Made by a program: the position numbers and the translations under genes. 64,000 bases of DNA from Candidatus Amarobacter glycogenicus. GTDB lineage: Bacteria; Chloroflexota; Dehalococcoidia; Tepidiformales; Tepidiformaceae. The notes beneath the pieces were generated by a model. It saw only the letters and a program-made list of their open reading frames with translations, was not told the DNA's origin and did no database searches. The stretch covers positions 62,001 to 126,000 of the forward strand of contig JADJZF010000001.1 of the NCBI GenBank assembly GCA_016719395.1, in the 5' to 3' direction. Shown here piece by piece: positions 24,890 to 33,264 of this stretch; within the stretch, counting starts at the first letter, position 1; each line of letters opens with the position of its first letter.

Positions 24890-25612
24890 TCATCCTGGGA
24901 ATTCGATCGAGCCCGCCTGGGCGCTAGGGGAATACTCGAGGCCGACCTGGGCGAGGAAGCCGGGCAGGTCCTTCTCATACAGCTCGCCCCGACGCGTCGC
25001 GCGCAGCACTCCATCCTTGTCGATGAAGAAGCTCACGGGCACCCCGCCGCTGGTGCGGTAGTGCTCCGCCACAGAGCCAGAGGCATCGAGCACGGCCGGG
25101 TACGTCGCTCCGAACGAATCGAGGATCGAAGTCGCCGGGCCGCTCGACTCGAGGAAGTCCACACCGAGAACCACGAGTTGCCCCTCGAGTGCCTCCTGGG
25201 CTTTGATCAGGGCCGGGATTTCGTTCTTGCAAGGGCCGCACCAGCTCGCGTACCAGTTCACGATCACGGCCTTGCCGCGGAAGTCCGAAAGCTTGATCAC
25301 CTTCGAGGTGTCCCGCGCGTCCGCGAGGGCGAAATCGGGCGCTTTCTCACCTTCCTTGGGCCGGTTCGGGTCGATAGGGCCGGTGTTGGGATAGGGGTTC
25401 TCCAGCCCCAGCCCGCCCGTGCCCGAGTCGTCGTCTTCGCCGCCGGACGCGAACAGGTAGGTCGCCGCGCCGACCGCCAGCGCGACGGCCAGCACCAGGG
25501 CAAAATACCCGAGCAGCGTGCGCGCCGGCGCAGCCGGCCTGGGGGGCGATGGGCTCGTTTCGGTATCTGGTTCCACTGTCTTCGATGGTAGCAGGACGTT
25601 GCGTTCATTCAC
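24890..25612 (-). CDS. TlpA/ResA-type thioredoxin, membrane-anchored
   Basis: A 240-residue protein with one N-terminal membrane helix (LLGYFALVLAVALAVGAATYLF), an acidic linker (GGEDDDSGTGG) and an extracytoplasmic AhpC-TSA/thioredoxin domain. The redox motif is WCGPC (VNWYASWCGPCKNEIPAL), the cis-Pro is in SGGVPVSFFIDKDG. It reduces disulfides in exported proteins or in cytochrome c maturation in other bacteria. It diverges from the response regulator gene with 30 bases between starts. Confidence 0.92.
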   Translation of the reverse strand: MNERNVLLPSKTVEPDTETSPSPPRPAAPARTLLGYFALVLAVALAVGAATYLFASGGEDDDSGTGGLGLENPYPNTGPIDPNRPKEGEKAPDFALADARDTSKVIKLSDFRGKAVIVNWYASWCGPCKNEIPALIKAQEALEGQLVVLGVDFLESSGPATSILDSFGATYPAVLDASGSVAEHYRTSGGVPVSFFIDKDGVLRATRRGELYEKDLPGFLAQVGLEYSPSAQAGSIEFPG

Positions 25613-25642
25613 TGTTAACGGCGGGCGCTACCATAGGGTGTG

Positions 25643-26347
25643 ATGGTAGCTGCCCCTGCGAAGTCGAGAGTGCTCGTTGTCGAAGATGAAGAGTCCCTGC
25701 TGTTCACGCTCGCTCACAGCCTCAAACGCGAGGGCTACACGGTCATCACCGCCAACCGCGGTGACGACGGCTTGAAAGTCGCCCGCGAACAGCACCCCGA
25801 CCTCATTCTCCTGGATGTGATGCTCCCAGGGCTCGACGGGATCCAGGTTTGCCGCCTCCTGCGGCGCGACTCCGATGTCCCGATCATCATGCTCACAGCC
25901 CTCGGTGGCGAAGGCGACCGTGTCGCCGGACTCGATACGGGCGCGGATGACTACATGCCGAAACCTTTCGGCATGCGCGAGTTGATGGCGCGGGTGCGGG
26001 CGCTACTTCGCCGCTCCGGGCCGCGCGCAGCTCCGGACACCGGGCCCTCGCTCCTCGTCTCAGGCGACATCCAGGTCGACCGCGAGCGCCACGAGGTCAC
26101 CTATCGCGGAGCCATACTGCGGTTGAAGCCGAAGGAGTTCGAACTCCTGCTATTCTTTCTCCAACATCCGGGGCGGGTCTTTTCCCGGGAGCAAATCCTC
26201 GATGAAGTCTGGGGCTACGATTTCTTTGGCGGTCCCCGGACGGTGGACGTCCACATTCGCTGGCTACGGCAAAAGATTGAGGCCGATCCGGCTAATCCAA
26301 CTCGCCTCAAGACGGTCCGCGGTAGCGGGTACCTCTTCGAAGGCTAG
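25643..26347 (+). CDS. OmpR/PhoB-type response regulator
   Basis: A 234-residue two-domain regulator. The receiver has the acidic pair VVEDEESL, the phosphoacceptor Asp in LILLDVMLPG, the Thr in IIMLTALG and the Lys in DDYMPKPFGM. The C-terminal winged helix ends in TVDVHIRWLRQKIE and VRGSGYLFEG, as in OmpR/PhoB. It is followed 45 bases later by its sensor kinase gene. The PhoB/PhoR-like architecture suggests, but does not prove, phosphate control. The GTG just before the chosen ATG is an alternative start. Confidence 0.93.
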   Translation: MVAAPAKSRVLVVEDEESLLFTLAHSLKREGYTVITANRGDDGLKVAREQHPDLILLDVMLPGLDGIQVCRLLRRDSDVPIIMLTALGGEGDRVAGLDTGADDYMPKPFGMRELMARVRALLRRSGPRAAPDTGPSLLVSGDIQVDRERHEVTYRGAILRLKPKEFELLLFFLQHPGRVFSREQILDEVWGYDFFGGPRTVDVHIRWLRQKIEADPANPTRLKTVRGSGYLFEG

Positions 26348-26392
26348 CCCCACGGCCGGCGGCGCCCGCTCTGCATCTCCTGGAGTTCCTTC

Positions 26393-27739
26393 GTGAGGCG
26401 TGACCTCGCCCTTCGCGGCGCCGCCGTGGGACTGCTCGCGGCGGCCATAGCCGGCGTCGCCGGGTTCATCGAAGACAACGGAAGCCTTTCGTTCGCTGCT
26501 GCCACCGTCGCCGGCCTGGCCCTGGCCGGCGCCCTGACCGGCTACTTCGCGTTTCGTGGCCCCGCCCAGGCGGTCCGAAACGTCGCCGAAGCGGCCGGGC
26601 ATATTGGCGAGGGTGAGCTCGCACTGCGGGTTCCCGACGCGAACGGCTCCCCCGGACAGCTGACGCGTGCCTTCAACCTGATGGCCGGCCGTATCGAGCA
26701 ACTCTTCGAGAGCGTCGCCGCCGAACATGCCCGGCTCGAGGCGGTCTTCGATGCATCGAGCGACGCGATGGTCGCGCTCGCCCCCGACACGTCCGTGCGC
26801 TTCCTCAACACCGCGGCGGTCGAGTTGTTCCGCAGTGGAATGGCCGAAACCGTCGGACGTCCGTTCATCGAGTCTGCCCGGGACTACGAACTTGACGAAC
26901 TCGTCCGGCGCGTTATCGCGAGCCGGACGGGTGAGGCCTCGGTTGTGGCCTTTGGGCCGGACCGGGTCTCCCTGCGCGCCGCCGCCCTTCCGATTCCCGA
27001 CGGCGGCGACTGGTCGGTCTTGCTCATGCTCACCGATCTCACCGAAGTGCAGCGCGTCGACCAGGTCCGTCGGGACTTCCTTAGCAACGTTTCGCATGAG
27101 CTTCGCACGCCCCTGGCCGCGATCCGCGCCCTCGTCGAGACGATGGAGGATGGTGTCGACGCCGAAGACGCCCCGGAGTTCCTGCGCCGCATACGGCAGC
27201 AGGTGGAGCGGCTCACGTCACTGGTGAATGAACTGCTCGACCTTTCGCGCATCGAATCCGGTGCGATCACCCTCAACGCGGAGATGGTCGAGCTTTCTGC
27301 CCTCGTGGCCGAATCGGCTTCTCTCCTGCGCACCCGCACTGAGCCGGCAGAGGTTCGTATCGCTTGCGAAAGCGATCCCATCGCCGTGGAGGCAGACCGC
27401 GCGTCATTGCTCCGGGTCGTCAGCAATCTGCTGGATAATGCGACCAAGTGGAGTCCGCGAGGTTCGACGGTGCGCGTCTGGATGCGGGATGAGGGCGAGG
27501 TCGTGGCTCTCTGCGTGCAGGACGAAGGCCCCGGCATCCCCGACCAGGACCTGGCACGCGTTTTCGAGCGGTTCTACAAGGGGGAGGCGTCGCGTTCCGC
27601 CGCGGGCGTCGGGCTCGGGCTCGCCATCGTGAAGCACCTGGTGCGCGCCCACGGTGGCACGGCCACGGTCGAAAGCCCCCCGGGCGAAGGCGCCCTCTTC
27701 ACGGTCCGCCTGCCGAAGGTCTTCGTGGGCAAGCGCTGA
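26393..27739 (+). CDS. PhoR-like sensor histidine kinase
   Basis: A 448-residue membrane kinase: two N-terminal membrane helices with a very short outside loop, a HAMP linker (AHIGEGELALRVPDANG), a PAS domain (ARLEAVFDASSDAMVALAP), HisKA with the phosphoacceptor His (NVSHELRTPLAAIRALVE) and HATPase_c with N, G1 and G2 boxes (NLLDNATKWS, DEGPGIP, GVGLGLAIVK). It starts with GTG. The partner of the adjacent response regulator; the domain order is that of PhoR. The short periplasmic part means the signal is probably sensed in the membrane or through PAS. Confidence 0.93.
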   Translation: MRRDLALRGAAVGLLAAAIAGVAGFIEDNGSLSFAAATVAGLALAGALTGYFAFRGPAQAVRNVAEAAGHIGEGELALRVPDANGSPGQLTRAFNLMAGRIEQLFESVAAEHARLEAVFDASSDAMVALAPDTSVRFLNTAAVELFRSGMAETVGRPFIESARDYELDELVRRVIASRTGEASVVAFGPDRVSLRAAALPIPDGGDWSVLLMLTDLTEVQRVDQVRRDFLSNVSHELRTPLAAIRALVETMEDGVDAEDAPEFLRRIRQQVERLTSLVNELLDLSRIESGAITLNAEMVELSALVAESASLLRTRTEPAEVRIACESDPIAVEADRASLLRVVSNLLDNATKWSPRGSTVRVWMRDEGEVVALCVQDEGPGIPDQDLARVFERFYKGEASRSAAGVGLGLAIVKHLVRAHGGTATVESPPGEGALFTVRLPKVFVGKR

Positions 27740-27859
27740 CCCGCGCGTGGATGGGTGGGACCGGTGCGATACCGGCAGCCTTCGCCGCGGCCACATGGAG
27801 GTGCGCAACGTCTCGGAGTGGCGCGCCACAGGTGCCTGCCGGCCGGGTATCGTCTGGCG

Positions 27860-28321
27860 ATGGAAACGCAAGCCCGGCTCGAACTCATCGCCCGCTACCG
27901 CCTCGGTTACTCGGCCGTCGAAGAGGCGCTCTCCGGCATCGCCCCCGAAGCACTCGACCATGCCGACGCCGATGGCTGGACGCCGCGACAGGTCGTCCAC
28001 CACCTTGCCGACAGCGAGATGACTTCGGCCCTTCGTCTGCGCAAGCTCGTCGCCGAGTCCAACCCGGTGATCTGGGGATACGACGAAGACCGGTACGCGA
28101 AAACGCTGTGGTACGGGGAGCGGCCAATCGAGCCCTCGCTCCTGGCCTTCCGGGCCGCTCGCGAAACCACCGCGAACATCCTCGATCGGCTGAGCGAGGC
28201 GGATTGGGCGAGAGAGGGCTGGCACACGGAAAGCGGCCGCTATTCGATCGGCCGTTGGCTGGAGATTTACGCTGCCCACGGGCACGAACACGCTGCCCAG
28301 ATTCGGCAGGCGCGGGCGTAG
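27860..28321 (+). CDS. DinB family protein
   Basis: A 153-residue four-helix bundle protein of the DinB/YfiT superfamily. Metal-ligand histidines appear at the expected places: RQVVHHLADSEM and the C-terminal HGHEHAAQIRQ. Members are metal-dependent thiol S-transferases or of unknown function. I chose ATG 27860 (METQARL) because the upstream extension is not family-like. It lies just after the kinase gene on the same strand. Confidence 0.85.
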   Translation: METQARLELIARYRLGYSAVEEALSGIAPEALDHADADGWTPRQVVHHLADSEMTSALRLRKLVAESNPVIWGYDEDRYAKTLWYGERPIEPSLLAFRAARETTANILDRLSEADWAREGWHTESGRYSIGRWLEIYAAHGHEHAAQIRQARA

Positions 28322-28324
28322 GTG

Positions 28325-28537
28325 TCAGGAGGCGGTGGGCAGCACCGGAATCTCGACTGTTTCCAAGCTGGACAGGTCGACGTAGCTAGATGAGTTGTCG
28401 ATATCGAGGCCTACGACGCGGCCCTTTGAGTCAATATCCGCCACAAGGCCCTCCCCCAGCTCGACTGCGTCAACTGCCGCGCCGGGCGCGAGTTCGATAT
28501 AGAGTGACTTCGTTTCTGGATAGTAGTGCAGCTTCAT
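28325..28537 (-). CDS. DUF2283 protein (antitoxin-like)
   Basis: A 70-residue DUF2283 protein: MKLHYYPETKSLYIELAP, then the middle strand VADIDSKGRVVGLDIDNSS and an acidic tail. DUF2283 genes are commonly paired with DUF4258-type genes in putative toxin-antitoxin cassettes. Its ATG overlaps the end of the upstream toxin-like gene by four bases. Confidence 0.8.
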   Translation of the reverse strand: MKLHYYPETKSLYIELAPGAAVDAVELGEGLVADIDSKGRVVGLDIDNSSSYVDLSSLETVEIPVLPTAS

Positions 28538-28786
28538 TTGGACTCACCGCGGTCGAGTTTGAACCCCCGGTCCGGAAACGCGTTGTGGATCGTCTTTCCG
28601 TCTTCCAGCGTCACGACCCGCAACCATCGGCCCCCAAGCTCCTCTATTCGCCTCCAGTATCGCACACGCCCGCCCGTTCTACCGCAATATATGTTCCGGC
28701 TGCCTAACCGTCCGTTCGCACCAGTCTCGGTGACGGTAGGGCCTGCGAGGCAGCACCTGCTCCTCGAAGTAGCGAGTGGTCTCCAC
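28534..28786 (-). pseudogene. DUF4258-like toxin gene, frameshifted
   Basis: The partner of the DUF2283 gene. Two frames together make a small basic protein: the first half reads TTRYFEEQVLPRRPYRHRDW and ends at a stop at 28679. The second half (GGRVRYWRRIEELGGRWL, then VVTLEDGKTIHNAF) lies in another frame. Removing one T near 28681-28692 joins them into one protein with the usual YFEEQV...RPY...HNAF pattern of this family. Either a pseudogene or a one-base sequence error. It starts at the GTG just after the ABC-F stop codon, so its translation may depend on that gene. Confidence 0.65.
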
Positions 28787-28788
28787 AT

Positions 28789-30360
28789 CTACCCCTTTCG
28801 CATCTGCAGCAGCTCCCGGACGCCGAGGTCCTTCACTTCGTAAACGTGAGTCGCGATGCCATCGACGATGCCCGGGTCGTGGCTCGCGCAAATGATCGTC
28901 CCGTCGTAGCCCTGGAGGGCCTCGATCAGCTTCCGCCGCGTGGTTTTGTCAAGGTGGTTCGTCGGCTCGTCCAGGAGGAGGACGTTTGTCGGCTGGATGA
29001 GAAACTTCGCCAGCGCGACCCGGCTGCGTTCGCCACCCGAAAGCACGCGGACGGGCTTGAAAGCGTCGTCGCCCGTGAAGAGGAACTGGCCAAGCACCGT
29101 CCGCAGTTTCACATCGGGAGCGCCGCCGGCGACTGAGCGCACTTCCTCGAGTACGGTCCGGTCGTAATCGAGGGCTTCGTCCTGGTGCTGGTCGTAGTAG
29201 CCAGGGCGGGCACGTTCGGCCCACTCGATCGCTCCCTCGGTCGGTGCGATGAGCCCGGCCGCAATCCGCAGCAAGGTGCTCTTGCCGCTCCCATTCGGCC
29301 CAATGAAGACGACTTTCTGGCCGCGTTCGATGTGCATGTTCACGTCGACAAGCACAAGGTGGTCGCCATACGCGTGGCCCAGGTGCTTCACCATCAGCAC
29401 ATCCCGTTCGGTGCGCCCGTGGGAGGTGAGCACGAAGTTCACCTCGGCGTCCTTGCGGGTCCGCTCGATGCGGTCCACCTTCGCGATCAGCTTCTCGCGG
29501 GATTGCACCTGCGTCGTCTTCGTCGCCTTCGCGCGGAACCGTTCGATGAAGCGCTCCTGCTTCCCCATCTCGCGTTCCTGGCGGGCCGCCGCCTGGTCCT
29601 GCGCCTGGAGCCTCGCGGCCTTCTGCTTCTGATAGGCCGTGTAGTTGCCCGGGTAAGGGTCCACCTTGCCGTCGCGCAGGTCGAAGATACGCGTCGCTAC
29701 CTTGTCCAGGAACGCGCCGTCATGCGTGACGATGAGGAGGGCCGCATCCCAGTCCTGCAGCTCTTCGGCGAGCCAGTCGCGGGTCTTCGCGTCCAGGTGG
29801 TTCGTCGGCTCGTCGAGGAGCGCGTTCTCCGGTCGGCGGACGAGCACCTTCGCCAGCGCGATGCGCATCTGCCACCCTCCGGAAAAGTCGCCGCAACGCT
29901 TGTCCCGGTCCGATGGCTTGAAGCCGAGGCCGCTGATGACGCGGCCGATGCGCGCCTCGATGCGGTACCCATCCATCGCGTCGAACTGCTCGAAGAGGCG
30001 CGCCTGCTGCTCGATCAGCGTGTCCAGGCCGTCGTCCCCCCGCTCGATCTTCGCGGCAATGTCCTCCAGCTGGAGTTCGATCGCGCGCGCCTCGGGGAAC
30101 GCCTCCCAGAGCTCCTGCAAGAGCGTGTTCTCGTCCTTCAGGCCCGCTTCCTGGCGCAGGTAGCCAAGCGACGCTCCACGGTATCCGGCCGCCCCGGAAT
30201 CCGCCTTGTGCTCGCCGGCGATCAACCGGAGGATGGTGGACTTTCCGCCACCGTTCGGGCCAACGAGCCCCGCGTGCTCGCCGTCTCCAACGATGAAGTT
30301 CAGGTCGCGAATGACATCGACGGGACCAAAAGACTTGGTGACGTTTTCGGCGTACAGCAT
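28789..30360 (-). CDS. ABC-F family ATPase
   Basis: A 523-residue protein with two ABC ATPase domains and no membrane segments, which is the ABC-F (Uup/EttA/YdiF) architecture. First domain: GPNGGGKST, FSGGW, LLDEPTNHLD. Second domain: GPNGSGKST, LSGGERSR, LLLDEPTNHLD. Between them is a lysine/arginine-rich linker with YTAYQKQKAARLQAQDQAAA. These proteins act on ribosomes to rescue or tune translation or give antibiotic protection. ATG 30360 (MLYAENV) gives the standard N-terminus; the longer ORF start is not family-like. Confidence 0.92.
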   Translation of the reverse strand: MLYAENVTKSFGPVDVIRDLNFIVGDGEHAGLVGPNGGGKSTILRLIAGEHKADSGAAGYRGASLGYLRQEAGLKDENTLLQELWEAFPEARAIELQLEDIAAKIERGDDGLDTLIEQQARLFEQFDAMDGYRIEARIGRVISGLGFKPSDRDKRCGDFSGGWQMRIALAKVLVRRPENALLDEPTNHLDAKTRDWLAEELQDWDAALLIVTHDGAFLDKVATRIFDLRDGKVDPYPGNYTAYQKQKAARLQAQDQAAARQEREMGKQERFIERFRAKATKTTQVQSREKLIAKVDRIERTRKDAEVNFVLTSHGRTERDVLMVKHLGHAYGDHLVLVDVNMHIERGQKVVFIGPNGSGKSTLLRIAAGLIAPTEGAIEWAERARPGYYDQHQDEALDYDRTVLEEVRSVAGGAPDVKLRTVLGQFLFTGDDAFKPVRVLSGGERSRVALAKFLIQPTNVLLLDEPTNHLDKTTRRKLIEALQGYDGTIICASHDPGIVDGIATHVYEVKDLGVRELLQMRKG

Positions 30361-30595
30361 CAAACAGTAGCTACTTCCCAGCGTGGCCTCGGCTCGATGG
30401 CGCGAGGAGGACGAATCCGGATGTGTCGGTGCGCCTGGCATACGTCCGCCGCGGTGCGAGGTTCGAGGCCCCAGGGCTTACGCGCCGCCGGGCCGGCTCA
30501 CGCCGGCTGTGGTCTCTCGGTCCGGACCTTCGTGCGCTGGGTATCCATAACAACAAGCGTACCAGAACCTGGCCGCAGGAGCCGGGCAGGGTCCT

Positions 30596-31171
30596 TCACT
30601 CGGCCCACTTGAGGCGCAGAGGCCCGCCCATGTCCCTTGCATTAATAAGGACGACAACACTTCCACCGGCGTGATCGAAGATAACTTCGCGCCGTTGGGC
30701 AGTCGCACTGTCCTGTGCCTCCAGCACCACTTTGTCGCCGGCCATCACCGTCACGGCCCCGTCCGTCTCCAGGCCGAAGCGGTAGCGGCCCGGTTCGAGT
30801 GTCAGTTGCTGGCTCGCTTCCACGCGCCACGCATCGTCCGTGAAGTCAGGGAACGGTTTGCCTGCTTCATCGATCGCGAGCCGTTCGACGAACCCCTGCG
30901 CCGCCCGAAACTCGCTCCCGGTCGAGGAACGCGCGTAATAGCTGAGGAACCAGCTCCCGCCCGGTTCTTTGAGCTCTCGCACGGGGACAGGGGTCGCGGT
31001 CGCGGCCGGCGTCGAGGGATCTCGCGTGGGCACGGGTTCGCCCAGCGAGACGGTCGCCGGCCACTTTCCGTCGTTCCCGGTCGAGGTTGGGTCGAAGAAC
31101 ATGAAGCCGAAGCCAAGCGCGAGGCCGAGGATCCCGAGTGCGACCAGTTCCCTCAGCCCAACGCCATGCAT
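30596..31171 (-). CDS. Membrane-anchored protein with PA14-like domain
   Basis: A 191-residue protein with one N-terminal membrane helix (LVALGILGLALGFGFMFF), a Pro/Thr/Ala linker and a C-terminal beta-rich domain. The domain has GSWFLSYYARSSTGSEF, DDAWRVEASQQLTLEPGRYRF and TDGAVTVMAGDKVVL, a pattern similar to PA14-type carbohydrate-binding folds (family assignment tentative). The topology is anchor plus external binding domain. It diverges from the secreted protein at 31306. Confidence 0.65.
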   Translation of the reverse strand: MHGVGLRELVALGILGLALGFGFMFFDPTSTGNDGKWPATVSLGEPVPTRDPSTPAATATPVPVRELKEPGGSWFLSYYARSSTGSEFRAAQGFVERLAIDEAGKPFPDFTDDAWRVEASQQLTLEPGRYRFGLETDGAVTVMAGDKVVLEAQDSATAQRREVIFDHAGGSVVVLINARDMGGPLRLKWAE

Positions 31172-31305
31172 CTCCCCAGTTTCCGGGGAGGCGTGCGCTA
31201 CCGGCAAAACACATCGTTCACGGGCCTTTCCGGAACGGCTGTGTTTTACGTAACTCGGGGAAAACCCGGTTCCCTGTTTCGCCTGGCACGCCGACACTGG
31301 CCTTC

Positions 31306-32349
31306 ATGCGAAAGATTCACACTTTCGGACTGGCGTTGCTGGGCCTCATCCTCGCCGCCGGTTCGTTTGGCTTCGCCGCCGCGGCCGATTCGCCCGCGCC
31401 CACCCTGGTCCGGCGCGCCTTCATGCCGGCCATCGCCGGAGACAGCGGGGCTTCGACTCCCGGGCAGGCGACGTCGACACCCCAGCCTCCCACCGGATGC
31501 GCCGGGCTCCGCACCGAGGTCCGCGTGCTTGCCGATGCACTCGCCGGCTTCGATCGCACCCCCGAAGCCTCGTCCGTTAACCAGCTTCTCCTCGCGCCAC
31601 GGCCCGCCGGCGTCACAGACGCGACCGCGCGCCTGAGCCCCTTCGAGGACCGGGTCGTCGAGATGACGGTCTACCTGCTCGGCTTCCAGCGCACGGCGAG
31701 CGGCGGGATCGAGCTGGCGATCTCGCAGGCGCCGAACGGCGAGGCAATGCTCGCCTACTTCCCATCGAGCAGTTGCCTTTCGAAGACCCCCGTCGAGAGC
31801 CTCGCCGCGGCCGGTTCGGCGCGCACCGCCCTGCAGCTCGCCTGTGGAAACCCTCCCGATTCGGGGCTGTTCAAGCCGCTCGGCGGGAGCGCCACCATCA
31901 CCGGCGTCCCCTTCTGGGGCAGGCAGCATACGAATACCACCGGCGCCGCCTCCGGGGTCGAACTCGGCCCCGCACTCTCCTTTGCCTTCAACCCCGCCAC
32001 GTCCTGCGATGCGGATGCCTCGAAGACCCCGTACCCCACCAGCACACCGACGCCCGTCGTCCAGGAGATCCTGACCGGCGTCCAACCCCAGACAACGCAG
32101 CCGGGGACGACCGTGACCGTGACGATCTACACCGTCCCCGCCGTCGCCGGAAAGCTCTGTGGTTTCAGCATCACCGACGCCGCGTACGTCACCGTCGCCT
32201 CGGCTCCGCTGAAGGCGACCGGCGCCGATGGCCAGGTCAGCTGGCAGGTCGCCCTCCCCCCGACCACGGCGATAGGCAAGGCACGCGTCCAACCCAACTG
32301 CCCCGGACTGCCGACAGACGGCTCGGCGAGCCTCTACATCGTCTCCTGA
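31306..32349 (+). CDS. Secreted hypothetical protein
   Basis: A 347-residue protein with a signal peptide (MRKIHTFGLALLGLILAAGS) and an alanine-rich cleavage region. There is an N-terminal domain with two cysteine pairs (TGCAGLRTEV, SSCLSKTP, LACGNPPD, TSCDADAS), a linker TPYPTSTPTPVV and a C-terminal domain that reads like a fibronectin/Ig-type fold (GVQPQTTQPGTTVTVTIYTV). I do not recognise a family. It is next to the large surface protein and may be part of the same envelope programme. Confidence 0.75.
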   Translation: MRKIHTFGLALLGLILAAGSFGFAAAADSPAPTLVRRAFMPAIAGDSGASTPGQATSTPQPPTGCAGLRTEVRVLADALAGFDRTPEASSVNQLLLAPRPAGVTDATARLSPFEDRVVEMTVYLLGFQRTASGGIELAISQAPNGEAMLAYFPSSSCLSKTPVESLAAAGSARTALQLACGNPPDSGLFKPLGGSATITGVPFWGRQHTNTTGAASGVELGPALSFAFNPATSCDADASKTPYPTSTPTPVVQEILTGVQPQTTQPGTTVTVTIYTVPAVAGKLCGFSITDAAYVTVASAPLKATGADGQVSWQVALPPTTAIGKARVQPNCPGLPTDGSASLYIVS

Positions 32350-32435
32350 CCCAATCCCCGCCCTCCCGAGGCGGGCCAGTCATGGCCTGCGTGCGTCCCC
32401 CAACCTCACAATCTCCTAACCACCACCGAACACCA

Positions 32436-32463
32436 CCCCTTCTCCCAAGCCTGGGAGAAGGGG
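32436..32463. repeat. Palindromic intergenic repeat or terminator
   Basis: A perfect 12-bp stem CCCCTTCTCCCA / TGGGAGAAGGGG with a 4-base loop, followed by a G-rich run rather than Ts. It resembles dispersed intergenic palindromes (CCCTCTCCC...GGGAGAGGG) more than an intrinsic terminator. A related hairpin lies at 37723-37754 on the other side of the surface-protein gene. Confidence 0.55.
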
Positions 32464-32626
32464 CCGGGGGATGATGGCCTACGTCCGCCCCGACCCAGAC
32501 ACTCCCGGCGCCGTGATCGATCTCGCGAAATTCCCCGTTAACCCCAGCCCACCTTCACGCGTTCTAAACCTCGTACGGGAGTCTGCCCCTCGGGGTTTGA
32601 CGTCTCGATCTACGCGTTTGCGGAGA

Positions 32627-32655
32627 TTGACCCTTGCCGGATCGATCGGTACCTT
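32627..32655 (+). promoter_or_regulatory. Candidate sigma-70-type promoter of the surface-protein gene
   Basis: TTGACC (-35) and TACCTT (-10) separated by 17 bases. The predicted transcript start is about 600 bases before the TTG start codon. This is a sequence match only. Confidence 0.4.
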
Positions 32656-32797
32656 TCGCAAGACTTTACCAACGCCGGGGCTTCTGGCCCGGGCGGGAGC
32701 ATGGCGTACGCGTCATCTCTGGAGGCGAATTGGCCTGTAGCCATTCCGGCCCCTCCTTCCCTGTGAAGGATGCAAACGGCGAAACCGCCCGTTCAAC

Positions 32798-32828
32798 CGG
32801 GTTCCTCCCCTCGTTCGGGAGGAACCCG
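32798..32828. repeat. 12-bp perfect inverted repeat in the leader
   Basis: CGGGTTCCTCCC and GGGAGGAACCCG with a 7-base loop. It could fold in the mRNA leader of the surface-protein gene or be an attenuator. It is followed by CTTTATGTT, so weak termination is possible. Confidence 0.55.
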
Positions 32829-33264
32829 CTTTATGTTGAGCGGGCTTTCGAATCGAATCTTCATTCCACGAAAGGAGGGCGTGCCATCGTGGCCTGACGC
32901 CCGGCGCGTCCTTCCCAGCGAAGGACAGGGGCAGACATCCCACGAAGAACGACCTGATACCCGATTCGACGAACTAGAGGGAAAGCCCGGACCCGCCCGG
33001 CATAGCGCCAGGGCCAAGGCGGCAGACGAGTGGGCAACCTCGCCAAACGTGGAATCGCTCCACCGAGCACTCGCGAGACTCCGCGTCTCCGTGTCTCCCT
33101 GGCGCTCCCACAAAGCGTTTGCCCGCAACTCCGGGCGAGTCCGGAACCGGCCACTTCCTCGGAAGCACCGGTACACCCATTAGCGAGGGGCCGAAAGCCC
33201 CAGACCAGCACAACGGCTACGGCATCGCTGCCTGAGGCCAAAATGACTGGAGAGGTAAACAATT

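Larger units (their letters stand above)
32350..33264. other. Long gene-free leader of the surface-protein gene
   Basis: 915 bp with no supported gene; short ORFs here have no features of proteins. It holds two strong palindromes, a promoter-like sequence (32627-32655) and the RBS GGAGAGG at 33249-33255. If the promoter is real, the leader of the surface-protein mRNA is about 600 nt, like the long 5' leaders of other abundant surface-layer genes, which stabilise mRNA. A minus-strand feature could not be excluded. Confidence 0.5.

Noticed and set aside
23975..25591. 538-codon plus-strand ORF opposite the cyclase and thioredoxin genes
   Set aside because: The minus strand has proper start sites and motifs; the plus frame is a shadow.
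32480..33183. Short ORFs in the leader of the surface-protein gene (e.g. 32634-32897, 32770-33183)
   Set aside because: Arg/Pro/Ser-rich, without RBS or known motifs and overlapping palindromes; not supported as proteins.
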